64,000 bases of DNA from Spirometra erinaceieuropaei (Eukaryota; Platyhelminthes; Cestoda; Diphyllobothriidea; Diphyllobothriidae): NCBI GenBank assembly GCA_902702965.1, contig CACRXP010000033.1, forward strand, positions 1,770,859 through 1,834,858, in the 5' to 3' direction. Positions within the stretch are counted from its first letter, which is position 1. Every line of letters starts with the position of its first letter. Shown here in pieces: positions 22,587 through 32,806 of this stretch. The notes under the pieces are model-generated. The model worked only from the letters and a program-made list of their open reading frames with translations. It ran no database searches and was not told where the DNA came from. The translations under genes and the position numbers were made by a program.

Positions 22587-23900
22587 CTAAATTCCCGGTG
22601 GCCCTTTCTCAGTGTCATAGAAAAAGTTGTCTGGGAAGAATGAGGAAAATAAAAGTTTGATCGAGTCAGTATTCAGATAAAGGCGTAGCCTTCTCTTAAA
22701 GGTGTGTAGATTTTCTGAAGATCTTATATTTATTGGAAGGTTATTCCAGAGGAAAGTATACCTGGAAGCGAAAAAAAGGGANNNNNNNNNNNNNNNNNNN
22801 NNNNNNNNNNNNNNNNNNNNNNNNNNNNNNNNNNNNNNNNNNNNNNNNNNNNNNNNNNNNNNNNNNNNNNNNNNNNNNNNNNNNNNNNNNNNNNNNNNNN
22901 NNNNNNNNNNNNNNNNNNNNNNNNNNNNNNNNNNNNNNNNNNNNNNNNNNNNNNNNNNNNNNNNNNNNNNNNNNNNNNNNNNNNNNNNNNNNNNNNNNNN
23001 NNNNNNNNNNNNNNNNNNNNNNNNNNNNNNNNNNNNNNNNNNNNNNNNNNNNNNNNNNNNNNNNNNNNNNNNNNNNNNNNNNNNNNNNNNNNNNNNNNNN
23101 NNNNNNNNNNNNNNNNNNNNNNNNNNNNNNNNNNNNNNNNNNNNNNNNNNNNNNNNNNNNNNNNNNNNNNNNNNNNNNNNNNNNNNNNNNNNNNNNNNNN
23201 NNNNNNNNNNNNNNNNNNNNNNNNNNNNNNNNNNNNNNNNNNNNNNNNNNNNNNNNNNNNNNNNNNNNNNNNNNNNNNNNNNNNNNNNNNNNNNNNNNNN
23301 NNNNNNNNNNNNNNNNNNNNNNNNNNNNNNNNNNNNNNNNNNNNNNNNNNNNNNNNNNNNNNNNNNNNNNNNNNNNNNNNNNNNNNNNNNNNNNNNNNNN
23401 NNNNNNNNNNNNNNNNNNNNNNNNNNNNNNNNNNNNNNNNNNNNNNNNNNNNNNNNNNNNNNNNNNNNNNNNNNNNNNNNNNNNNNNNNNNNNNNNNNNN
23501 NNNNNNNNNNNNNNNNNNNNNNNNNNNNNNNNNNNNNNNNNNNNNNNNNNNNNNNNNNNNNNNNNNNNNNNNNNNNNNNNNNNNNNNNNNNNNNNNNNNN
23601 NNNNNNNNNNNNNNNNNNNNNNNNNNNNNNNNNNNNNNNNNNNNNNNNNNNNNNNNNATCTCTTAGTTGTTTTATCAAAGAGTTTGGGATATTGTCCGTA
23701 CCTACTGAGTGAGAGTTAGGAAGATGACTTATCAGTTTTTGAATACATTCAGGAGAAAAATTAATGAAACTAAGAGAAGCATCAGACAACGAAGGAATTG
23801 AAGGGATCGGATCAGTTTCAATGGTGAAATGCTTGGCAAAGAACGAATTTAAAATTTCTGCTTTTCCTGACTCCTCTGTAATGAAGGCATCACTTACGCT
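22587..23900 (-). pseudogene. LINE-B2 reverse transcriptase region interrupted by the assembly gap
   Basis: The part right of the gap encodes SDAFITEESGKAEILNSFFAKHF and PNSHSVGTDNIPNSLIKQL, matching the region just before the LINE-B palm. The part left of the gap encodes FFASRYTFLWNNLPINIRSS and the C-terminus KGPPGI. The gap therefore hides the palm, including motifs A to C. The frame is the same on both sides, so the N length may be close to the true length, but nothing about the hidden sequence can be claimed. Confidence 0.7.
22782..23657. other. Assembly gap (N)
   Basis: 876 undetermined bases inside the RT of the LINE-B2 copy. Any open frame drawn through it is an artefact. Confidence 1.
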
Positions 23901-23929
23901 CCATAGGAGTGAGATCATGACAAAGGAAA

Positions 23930-24523
23930 ATTTTTGCCTTCTCTAGGTACGCAGTGACACGCTCTCGATGAGTAAAGATCGTGTCTACTTCGATTGATGA
24001 AAACAATTTGACTAAGATGGGTGGATTTGTACTACGGGAGGACAAGCGTTTGGCATCAGCTATTTTATAGTTGAAACCACATGAATACAGGAAACTGGTC
24101 GCAACATCAATTGGCCGAGCAGATCGAGGAACATTTTTTTAGCAGGAAGTTGTAAGAACGCTTCTGTCTATCACTAGATTCACTGGCCATCAGGTGAACA
24201 AGTGAATCGAGACGCCTACATTCTTCAGAGGGAATATCGGAGATGTTCCCGTCGAATAAATGTCCAAGAATTGTCAGCATGGAGCCAAACTTTAGCATAA
24301 AGTCATTGCAGTGGTCAAGTGCAGACAGATTAAGCTGCCGACCAATTACAACGGGTGACGACTGACTAGTAATATCACCTGACTTAGATTTAGGTAAAGC
24401 TTCTGACTTACGTTTAGTTAGGGCATGTTTACTTACAAGAGCCGAGAGCTTACGTCGACCAGTGACTTTTGGTCTCATCTTGTCTCGAGGCAATTTGTGA
24501 TTAAGAGGACTTCTGGCAGACAA
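23930..24523 (-). pseudogene. LINE-B2 ORF1, N-terminal domain
   Basis: Begins with a basic region (KLPRDKMRPKVTGRRKLS) and then the conserved ORF1 domain shared with the other LINE copies: LNLSALDHCNDFMLKFGS, ASESSDRQKRSYNFLLK and, after a frameshift near 24107, FLYSCGFNYKIADAKRLSSR and LVKLFSSIEVD. Equivalents are seen at 43680-44110 (RYGSIVSVLG, FLYSCGFYFRVAEAERL) and in LINE-A (RKHNFVLRN, LFLQSCGLSFSVAQAKRL). The role is RNA binding in the retrotransposition particle. The protein breaks off after LTPME, where the deletion joins the RT-proximal part. Confidence 0.75.
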
Positions 24524-24530
24524 GTTGACT

Positions 24531-24754
24531 GAATTTCAGCTAGGGGCTAACGATGTAAAAATAAATTACAACAGTTTGAGGGAAATCGGATGCACAAAAT
24601 GAGAACTGCAGAGTGCGATTAATGAACAACGGGCATAGACTAGCAAAACTCGAAAGGAGATGGCAGCGGGCAGTTCTTAGAGAAAAGGTCTGTATTTAAG
24701 GAAATTCAAACAAAAAAACAGGTACTAAAATCGTTAGAAAACTAGGAAACTAGG
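24531..24754. other. Upstream flank of LINE-B2, possibly its 5' UTR
   Basis: AT-rich, no coding frame. It lies between the LINE-B2 ORF1 start and a LINE-B 3' fragment. Confidence 0.35.
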
Positions 24755-24868
24755 AATTGCATTTTGTAAAGATTCGGCCTACCTCATCTAAAACTCGCAT
24801 GCAAATTTATTTTAACTTGCTTTGATGGGACCCCGACGGGTCTTTAGTAAAAATTATCTATCTATCTT
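24755..24868 (+). mobile_element. LINE-B 3' end fragment with (ATCT)n tail
   Basis: Only the last ~115 bp of the family: GAATTGCATTTTGTAAAG, GGGACCCCGACGGGTCTTT and the TATC repeats. The tail abuts the truncated 3' end of the RTE element tail to tail. Confidence 0.8.
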
Positions 24869-27800
24869 CCCAGTTGGTCTGGTTGATTTGCAGGCGCTTC
24901 AGGGAGGACTTCAGGGTGCCCTTGTAACGGCAAATTTGGCCTCCTTGACGACGAGAACCCGTCGCGACGTCTCCGTTGAAGAGTCGTTTGGGTAGTCGCT
25001 CGTCGTCCATGCGCACCAGGTGGCCGCTCCAGCGTAGCTGCATTTGTATCAACATGGAGAAGATGCTTAGGATTCCCGTCCGGTCCAGCAAATCGGTGTC
25101 GGGGATGCGGTCCTGCAAGTTCAGCCTCAGGATGCGACGGAGACAACTGAGGTGGAAGTGGTTCAGTCGACGTGCCTGCCTCGTGTACACCGTCCACGTT
25201 TCTGCTCCGTACAGTAACGTCGGCAGGATGACGGCCTTGTACATCTTCAACTTTGTGCTCAGTTGGAGACCGTGGCGATTCCAAACTGTGCTTTGGAGGC
25301 GTCCGAAGGCTTGACTGGCTTTCGAGATTCGGTTGGCGACTTCGTCATCGATCTTTATGTTGCGAAATAGGGTACTTTCCAGGTACGGGTAGTTCTCTAC
25401 CATTTGCAGTCGGGTCCCATTCACGTTGATTTGCGGCGCGTTGGGGGCTGTGGCTGAGTTGGGCGGAGGTTGGTGCATCACCACCGTCTTCTGCGTATTA
25501 ATGATCAGACCGAATTTCTCGCAGGCGCGGAGATCAGGTTCATGCTCCGTTGAATCTCCGCTTCGAAGGTGGTGTTCAGGGCGCAGTCGTCGGCGAAGAG
25601 GAGTTCGTGCACGTTGGCTGTGGATACGCGCGCTTGGAAGTTCACGCGCCGTTGATTCAGGAGATGACCGTCCGTTCTGTAGGCGATGCGGATTCCAGGG
25701 CGTTCGTCGCGGTAGGCGTCCATCAGCATGGCAGAGAACATACGACTGAAGAGGATTGGTGCCAGCACGCATCCCTGCTTCACTCCGTTGGTCACTGCGA
25801 ATGCCTCTGAGACAGCTCCGTTGTCCGTGACTCTCGCTATCATACCGTCGTGCAGCTGCCGCACCATCTGAGTGAATCGCTCCGGACAGCCGAATTTCTG
25901 CATGATCTTCCACAGTCCTTCACGATTCACCGTGTCGATGGCTTTCGTCAGGTCCACGAAGGTAGAGTATAGGTGGGTCCGCATCTCCTGGCACTTCTCC
26001 TGTAGTTGGCGGGCGGCGAAGATCATATCCGTGGTCCCACGATGACGACGGAAGCTGCGTTGGCTTTCCGGTAGAAGGCCCCGTTCCAGATGGTTATTGA
26101 GGCGGTTGAGAAGGATGCGAGCGAAGATCTTCCCGGTGATGTTCAGCAAGGAGATGCCACTGTGATTGTCACAGACTTGGCGGTTCCCCTTTCGCTTGTA
26201 CAGATGCACGATTGTTGCGTCCTTGAAATCTTGCGGGACTTCGCCTTGACGCCACATCTCCTGGAAGAGCGCAGTCAAGTGATCCATTAGTTGGGGACCT
26301 CCGTGCTTGTAGACCTCAGCAAGGATCGCGTCCGATCCGGGTGCTTTCCCGCTGGAGAGCTGCTGTACGGCCCTGATGGTTTCCTGGAGAAATGGCGGGA
26401 GGACGAGGTCTGCGTTGGTCTCCACTTGCGGCAAACGCTCGATTGCGGTGTCAGAGATGACGGAGGGGCGGTTGAGGACGCCTCGGAAATGCTCGGCCCA
26501 TCGCTGCAGGATTTGCGTCTTCTCAGTCAGGAGAGTACTGCCGTCGGCGCTGAGCAGAGGAGCAGTGTCTTTCGTCGGCGGACCGTAGACGGCTTTGATC
26601 GCAGAGAAGTTCTTCCATTCGTTGCGGCCCGCGTAGCCTTGGATCTCCTCAGCTTTGCGAGCAGTCCAGGCGTCCTGCATCTCGCGCAGTCGTTGCTGAA
26701 GCTGGCGGCCACTGCGGTAGAAGACACCTTTGTTGTCCTCAGTGGGGTGATCTACGTAGGCTTCATGTAGGCGGTTCTTCTCAGCAAGCAGATTTCTGAT
26801 GGCGGCGTCGTTTTCATCGAACCAGTCCTGGTGTTGGCGGAGAGCGCGACCGAGGACGGCGAGCGCCGTCGCCTGGACCCTGTCTCGAAGTTGACGCCAG
26901 CGGTTCTCCACGGAGGCGTTCTCGGCAGCGGCGGCGTCGTCGGCGGCAGCGATAGGAAGGTTGTCTAGCCGTTGAGCTAGCTCATTGCTGAAATGGAGAT
27001 GGTGAGCGGGCAAAGACATCAAGGCAACATTCACCTTACCTGGGGGGCGCTTACCCTGTGGTCGCCTGCGAGGTTGTAGACGAATACGCAACTTCGAGAT
27101 GACGGGGCGATGGTCGGTCCACCCGTCAGCACCCGCGATCGCTTTCTTCACCAGTACGTCCGGCTGATCTCGCCTCCGGACGAGGACATAAACCAGCAGG
27201 TGCCACTGACGCGACCGAGGATGCCTCCAGGTGGCCTTCTCTCGCTCCGGCAGACAGAAGAACGTGTTCGTCAGGATGAGGCGGTGTTCTGCGCAGGTGC
27301 GGAGCAGCAGCAGGCCGTTGTCGTTGGGGCCGCGGAGACCTTGGGGGCCCAGCACTCCTTTCCAGGCAGTATCGTCTGTGCCGACGCGGGCGTTGAAGTC
27401 ACCAAGGACAATCAACTTGTCCGCCTTCGGCACCGTCGCCAAGAGGGCGTTCAGGCCCTCGTAGAATTTGTCTCTTGCGGCGGCGTCGGGGCTGCTCCTC
27501 GGCGGAGCGTAGGCGCTGATGATGGTGGCGAATTTGCCCCCACTCCAGAGAGGCAGACGGAGGCTCATCAGGCGATCGTTGATTCCCTTTGGCAAACAGG
27601 GTAGTCGTCCCACGATGACATTCCGGAAAGCGAAGGCAACACCCGCGTCTCGTCGCTCTGCCTTGGGCCGACCACTCCAGAAGAAGGTGTAACCGGCACC
27701 CACCTCTTCCAGTTGGCCTTGTTCGGAGAATCGGGTCTCGCTGAGTGCGGCGATGTCCACCTTGCAGCGCGCCAGTTCTCGTGCCACTAGCGCCGTTCTC

Positions 27801-27874
27801 CGTTCCGGTCGGTTGCTCCTCGGATTGTCTAAAAGGGAACGAACATTCCAGGCTGCCAGAGTAAGCGGACTCAC
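24869..27874 (-). pseudogene. RTE endonuclease-reverse transcriptase with one frameshift
   Basis: The first 789 residues are open (25505-27874). They hold an APE-type endonuclease with [39 protein letters not shown] and [10 protein letters not shown]. The RT follows with [34 protein letters not shown], motif A ([17 protein letters not shown]), motif B ([14 protein letters not shown]) and motif C LLFADDC (FADD at residues 760-763). A small indel near 25525 moves the reading to the next frame ([11 protein letters not shown]), which continues through the thumb ([53 protein letters not shown]) to NQTNWED, where it is cut. Related elements normally continue with a conserved C-terminal tail carrying a C2H2 finger, which is missing here. 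All catalytic residues are present, so the lesions are the frameshift and the 3' cut. Confidence 0.9.
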
Positions 27875-27890
27875 CTTGCCAGTCTGGCAA

Positions 27891-28868
27891 CTGCGGCGGC
27901 GAAAACTAGGAGGAGGAGAAGAAGAATAGGCTGGAAGAGGAAGAGAGTGGTTGTTGTTGTTGTTTCGGTTTTGGCTGTTTCGACCGTGTGCGTTTTGTCT
28001 GCGGCCACGCCAGCCTACAGACAGCGTGGTTCCCAGCGATCTTTAGGGCACCTTTTCTAGCCCCTCGCCCATCGCGAGGGCAGGCAACGCATCCCTGAAC
28101 AGGGCTGCCCGGTTATCCCAGACGGCCGCTGAACTCCACTATGGGCCACGACTTTTTGTTAGTGAGAGAACGACCCGAATTAGCCTGGGACCTTGGTGGT
28201 GATGGTGATGAAGTTGTTGAGAGCATACAAGCAACAGAACGCTATGGGACTTACAGCTAGCTAGAGTGGACAAGCAGGCGCATTCATAATTCAGAGACAA
28301 AAGTGAGAGGGCATCCTTCAAGATCAAGCATAGTGACACCTAGCTGTTAGCAGTGAGAGGCATTGACTGACAGACAGACAGTCGCGGCAAGCATCAAGAG
28401 TTTCATCTAGATAATAACAGACAGACTAGCATATAGGTTCAGGCAACAAGAGCAGCGAACAAAACGGAACTTCAACAGACAAAAGGAGGAAATAAAGCAA
28501 ATTCACTTACCTGAAGAAGAACTTACCTGGTGGCCTCCTGTGGTGGTCCAGGCAGAGCCTCGTCTCGACGGTGTCGACGCGAAGATCCATCCGGCCAGCG
28601 GAGTCCACAGTACCGCGTGTGCAGGTGCACGCACGGATACCCTCACCTGCTTTAGCCCGCCGGTCGAGACGGTTGCCCGGGGTGTGGCCGCTGAGCAGAG
28701 CCCAGCTATGTGGAGCCACAGGTGAGAGTTGGGTGCCAGCAAAGGGACGCTTGGCGTAGTCTCACCTGCAAGCAAGTGAGCGACCACTACGACCATCACG
28801 TGAACCCACCGCTGGACACCCCTACATCCCTACACCCATGTGTATGGAACGTGCCAGATAAAGAAATA
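27891..28868 (-). other. Likely 5' UTR and upstream region of the RTE element
   Basis: No long credible coding frame. It includes a GCGAGGGGCTAGAAAAGGTG block and, at 28505-28527, two GTAAGT donors 16 nt apart separated by TCTTCTTCAG. The GC-rich part at 28505-28850 could also belong to a neighbouring unrecognised repeat. Confidence 0.4.
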
Positions 28869-30760
28869 AAAAGACCTCACGGTGACTATTACGTCGGGGG
28901 TGGTCAAAATGCTTTAAAGCAGTAAGCCGGTTAAAAGTACGATTTTTGAGAAGCTTAAACAGTAAAAATAGTCCATTTTGTAGTCCACAAAATCAAAAGG
29001 GGTAATAGTGTGTAAGCCAGCAACGTTCTTGGTAAGACAAATTTCGGCGTTTCTAGGTTAAAAGTCTCTTAGTAAACAATGTTGGACGGATTCTCTTTTC
29101 TTCCGCCCAGCAGCAAGCACCAGGTTAAATAAAAGCGAACATTATTCCAGGCCCGGTTTAACGTACATGTTATCAAGGCGAATTCTTATATCGAAAGTTT
29201 GAAAATTTAGGAGTATAAATCCGGTCGCTCCGCGTGCATTGGAGACTATCAAGGCGCAATGCTTCGAAAGATTAAGGCACTTGGAGTATGATACACCAAG
29301 ATCCCTAATAGGTCCAGGCACATTTATGTCGTGACCGTCAATACTTAGTTGGGATTCGTGGTTATCGCTCGCAACCATGACTGAGTATTTATGCCAAGAC
29401 ATAGAAAGGCGCCATGTGCAACACCACCCGGCAAAGGCCTGGGGGTCGCTTTTCAGGAACTCGAGCACGATGTCACGATCTGCTGGCTTATGTCGACATG
29501 CAGCTTCCAGATCATCGGCATACATGAAGGGCCTACCATCCTGAAATAAATCTGGTACATCGATAGCAAAAAGGCAAAATAATAGCGGAGCAAGTACACT
29601 AACATGAATGACTCCACTCCTCACACACGTGGGGTTGGAGATAGCATTGGAAATCTTAACTCGTTATGTGCGACTGCCAAGGTAAGGGAATATAAAATTC
29701 AAAAGTTTGCCATCTATTCCGCAAGAGGAGAGTTTCAAGAGAAGAAGAGCATGGTCAACACGGTCAAAAGCCTTAGTGAAATCGATATGGACTGTCTAAA
29801 GTGCATAACCATTGTCTCTAGATTGAAAAACATGACCGATGAAATAGAGCTGACAGATGTAACAAGAACGAATTTTGAGGAATGCGTGCTGAGCAACACT
29901 CAGTAGGTTATTTTCTGTTAAGCGACACATCATCTTATCTTTGAAAAATGTCTTCATCATTTTAGAAACTGCGGGAAGGATGTTTATTGGCCGAAAGTCA
30001 TAAAATGACGTTTATTCGTCATGCTTGGAAAAAGGCAAAGTTTGTGATTCCTTCCACAAAGCAGGATAGGTTTCACTTTCAAGAGCAAGATTAAAAATCT
30101 TGCAGAGAAGGAATGGGGAATTTTCATTTGCGTCCGCTTTTACAATGATAACTGTGACACCACCAGGTCCTGGGCTATGAGACCTATGAAGCCGCCAAAT
30201 TGCTCTAATCACGTACCACAAGGTGAAAGTTATCGTTTTGTGAAGTTCTCCGGACCAAGCCCGGGTTATCAAAAACGGAGTCAAGGAGTTTCAAAGGTCG
30301 TTTTGGACAGGAAAGCATTGAAACTATCAGCGGTCAACTGAGCACCAGCTATAGGATATTCGAGAGCGTCTCGAGGCTGGGATGCTGCGTTTTTATATGA
30401 GTTTATTCTTCTCAGGAGAAATGTTTCGAGATATTTAATGAACAGTTTTTGGCGAATTGGACCTCTTCGACTAGTTGTGTTTCTTCGGACAATCTCTTAG
30501 CCCGTCCTAAATATCGCAAATCGAGTGCGAATAGGAAACGTTAATCTGAAGATTGGATCGACGAGATAGTCTGCGCTGCTCACGATGAATGGGTAAGGGT
30601 AGTAAAACCTCATCCCCGACAATAATTATTTGATTGCGGGGCACAAACCGAGAAATAAGTGCATCCAAAACTTCGTACAGTTTAGCAGTGCGAACATTTA
30701 CATTCCAACTTAGGAATTAAGGTATTTTAATAATTCGGCCTTCGAGCTCAGGTGTAAAGA
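28869..30760 (-). mobile_element. LINE-A copy 2, RT region, decayed
   Basis: Aligns with LINE-A copy 3 (32519-37110) from AGACCTCACGGTGACT near the C-terminus up to the endonuclease/RT linker. Recognisable pieces are the palm and C-terminal part at 29142-29624 (FMYADDLEAACRHKPADRD, DLGVSYSKCLNLSKHC), motif A around 29760 (IDFTKAFDRV in a shifted frame) and the PGPGGVTVIIVKADA segment at 30012-30284. The 3' UTR and most of the endonuclease are gone, and there are many frameshifts. Confidence 0.8.
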
Positions 30761-30874
30761 TTTATGCAATCTAAGGGCATGCAACATACCACTAAATGGG
30801 ATTACGCCACATTTCTTTTAGGCCCGAGCCAGTCTCAGATTTTGAACCACACTGTTCTGAACACATGCCTCATG

Positions 30875-32125
30875 TTACTTCGATTGAGAACTCGGAGGGT
30901 CTCGTTGAAATGGGGAAGCTATCTGACTAGTTAATGTCGATGGATCCGTGGACGTCCTAGGAGAGTTACAATGAAAATTAGAAAGGATAACTGGGGTTGC
31001 TACTACTTTGGAGGTAGACGAGTGTGTTATCTGGCTTGAGCAAGGGGGAGATTTTGAAGTAAGGGGAAGCAGTGAGTCGGATTTTGCAGGAGTAGAATTA
31101 ATCGACTTCCATAGTTTAATTTTGCTATGACGGGATTGGTGAATATTTGACAAAGAAGATGAGGATATACTCAATAAGAGGTGCCGAATGCTTCGCTTCA
31201 TGGTGTAAGATTACAATGGATTAAATGTTTCGCCTTTTATAGAGATGAAAAAAACACCATCTCGGTAAACAAATATTAAATCGACCTTGACTGGTTAAGA
31301 CAGCCCGACTAAAGAGAGCAGATTTTAGCTCCGGAATAACAGGTGTTTGGCATATACTACCTTATAGTTGAATCCACGCAAATTCAGGAAATCAACCACA
31401 GCATAAATTGACCATGCGGACAGAGGAACACTTCTAACAAGAAAGTATATTTGCCTTTTTGTCCATTACAGGATCCCCTGACAGCCAATTCAACCAGTGA
31501 AAGAAGAAGTCTTAATACTTGGGAGGGAACATCAGAAATACCGAACCCCGAAGTGTGGAACACCCGAGGTTCGAACTCGCGACCTGTTGGTTTAGAAGTC
31601 CACGCCTCTACCCACCGGGCCACGAGCCCATCGCCCTGTCGGTTTCGATCGGGAATAAACAATGGTAGGGGGTGCTCACCGATCGTTCTCACGGAACTCA
31701 CTCGTTCCGTTATGCCTTACGGGGTCGCACTTGAGCCCAACCATCAGCCGCAGAGCGGCGCATAATATAGGCAGAATGGCATTACCGAGAAAGTCAGTCT
31801 CCCTTATCTTTGTCGGTAATGCCATTCTGCCTATATCATGCGCCGCTCTGCGACCGCTGGTTGGGCTCAAGAGAGACCCCGTAGGGCATAACGGAACGAG
31901 TGAGTTCCGTAAGAATGATCGGTGAGCGCCCCTATCAACATCAGAAATATCGTCGTGGGAAAAGTTTCTCAGAATTGAGGGCAGAATGCCAAATTTCAGC
32001 ACGAAATGGTTGCAATTATATAACGCATGCAAATCAGGCTCCCTACCAACGGCCATTATACTTTCTAAACTTGATATGATTATGCCAGGCCTTGGAAATG
32101 AGGACAACATGTGAATTTTGCTCGT
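30875..32125 (-). mobile_element. LINE-B-type ORF1 relic interrupted by a SINE composite
   Basis: Minus-strand ORF1 remains in two blocks. The first (31937-32110) has NCNHFVLKFGILPSILRNF and ends at ISDV. The second (31384-31540 and onward) restarts with ISDVPSQVLRLLLSL and continues to KYTFLLEVF. The Ser/Pro-rich tail is at 30875-31201 (TPAKSDSLLPL, matching TPATSDSLLPL in LINE-B copy 2). The repeated ISDV is the translated target-site duplication of the insertion at 31541-31936. Confidence 0.7.
31541..31936 (-). mobile_element. Fold-back composite with tRNA-like SINE head, 13-bp TSD
   Basis: 396 bp inserted between two copies of AACATCAGAAATA (31528-31540 and 31937-31949). The left part (31541-31632) is, on the minus strand, a tRNA-like head: box A TGGCCCGGTGGG at 31622-31611 and a box B-like GAGTTCGAACC near 31578. 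The rest is an inverted repeat with arms 31664-31793 and 31808-31936 around a 14-nt loop. The arm sequence GGTAATGCCATTCTGCC also occurs in the SINE tail at 61840-61857. It looks like a rearranged SINE that folded back on itself before or during insertion. Confidence 0.8.
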
Positions 32126-32518
32126 ATCTTATCTGGAGGTGGGCTGCATTAGATTATAATGCTGAAAGATCTGATGGCCAAATTTCTGCGACAGTTTATC
32201 CTTTTAAAGTGTACACCGCTGAAGACACTTAAAATACAAACAATGCGATCAGTAGTTAATAGGCACAGCCCGGAAAAACTCAAAACGAAAATAGTGACTG
32301 ATAATTCTATAAAACAGACACTTCTATAAAGTAGTTTATTCGGAAAACAAGGGCTAAAATTCTCTGTATCCCTCAAAAAAGTCGTTTTGTCTAATGTCGA
32401 CTACTTGACATCGAATTTGAAGTTGGCGGCTCGGCCTTGGTAAAATAAATTAAAAAGCGCCAAACTGTCATGACAAATGTTCCTGAAATGCGTGTAGTAT
32501 TATTTTAATTTATTTTAA
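32126..32518. other. AT-rich spacer
   Basis: Nothing recognised. It ends in ATTTTAATTT repeated twice at the LINE-A 3' end. Confidence 0.4.
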
Positions 32519-32806
32519 TTTAATGCCAGTTTACAGGCATTGTCAAGGGAAGCGATTAAACACAAATCCGACCAGCAGTGAAAAAAAACTCCTGAGGTTA
32601 AGGCACAAAAATATAGTTGATGGTGGTTTTTGTGGTTTGGAGGGCTCAGGAGAAAAAAAACTGTCGGCGGTGGTAGAATATCGACCGTCAAGAAGGGGGG
32701 AGGTTGCACGGTATCGGAGATTATCGGACGTCAAATTCCTTTCATGAAGTTGGGGATAGTCAAAGTAGAGGCGTTGAGGAACAGCTGGTGAGACCGGCCA
32801 TAGTGT

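Larger units (their letters stand above)
21374..24530 (-). mobile_element. LINE-B2 copy with internal deletion, tandem-repeat 3' UTR and assembly gap
   Basis: A divergent relative of LINE-B. On the minus strand it has ORF1 N-terminal domain (about 23930-24523), then directly the segment before the RT (SDAFITEESGKAEILNSFF), the gap, the RT C-terminus ending KGPPGI (22587-22781), a 3' UTR with four tandem units, and a tail. The endonuclease and the C-terminal part of ORF1 are missing. The terminal tail is (TTGAA)n, unlike the (ATCT)n tails of the other LINE-B ends. Confidence 0.8.
24869..28868 (-). mobile_element. RTE-type LINE, nearly intact, 3'-truncated
   Basis: A GC-rich element with a long single ORF encoding endonuclease and RT on the minus strand, ending at 24869 before the usual C-terminus and 3' UTR. 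The region from about 27891 to 28868 is GC-rich, fits a 5' UTR in composition, and contains strong splice-like motifs. The right border near 28868 is where LINE-A sequence starts. The GC difference from the LINE-A and LINE-B copies suggests a separate, more recent family. Confidence 0.85.

Noticed and set aside
23885..23900. GTAAGT at the LINE-B2 deletion junction read as evidence of splicing
   Set aside because: In a spliced product the donor would be removed; here it remains, so the resemblance is chance.
22587..23918. Very long open frames through the N stretch on both strands
   Set aside because: They consist mostly of undetermined bases; only the ends on the minus strand are real LINE-B2 sequence.
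26291..27604. Long plus-strand open frames opposite the RTE ORF (26291-26770, 27110-27604)
   Set aside because: They are antisense shadows of a GC-rich coding region and have no motifs.
31541..31632. tRNA gene
   Set aside because: Box A and box B are present, but the sequence does not close into a tRNA cloverleaf and recurs at 61688 with a SINE body and tail.
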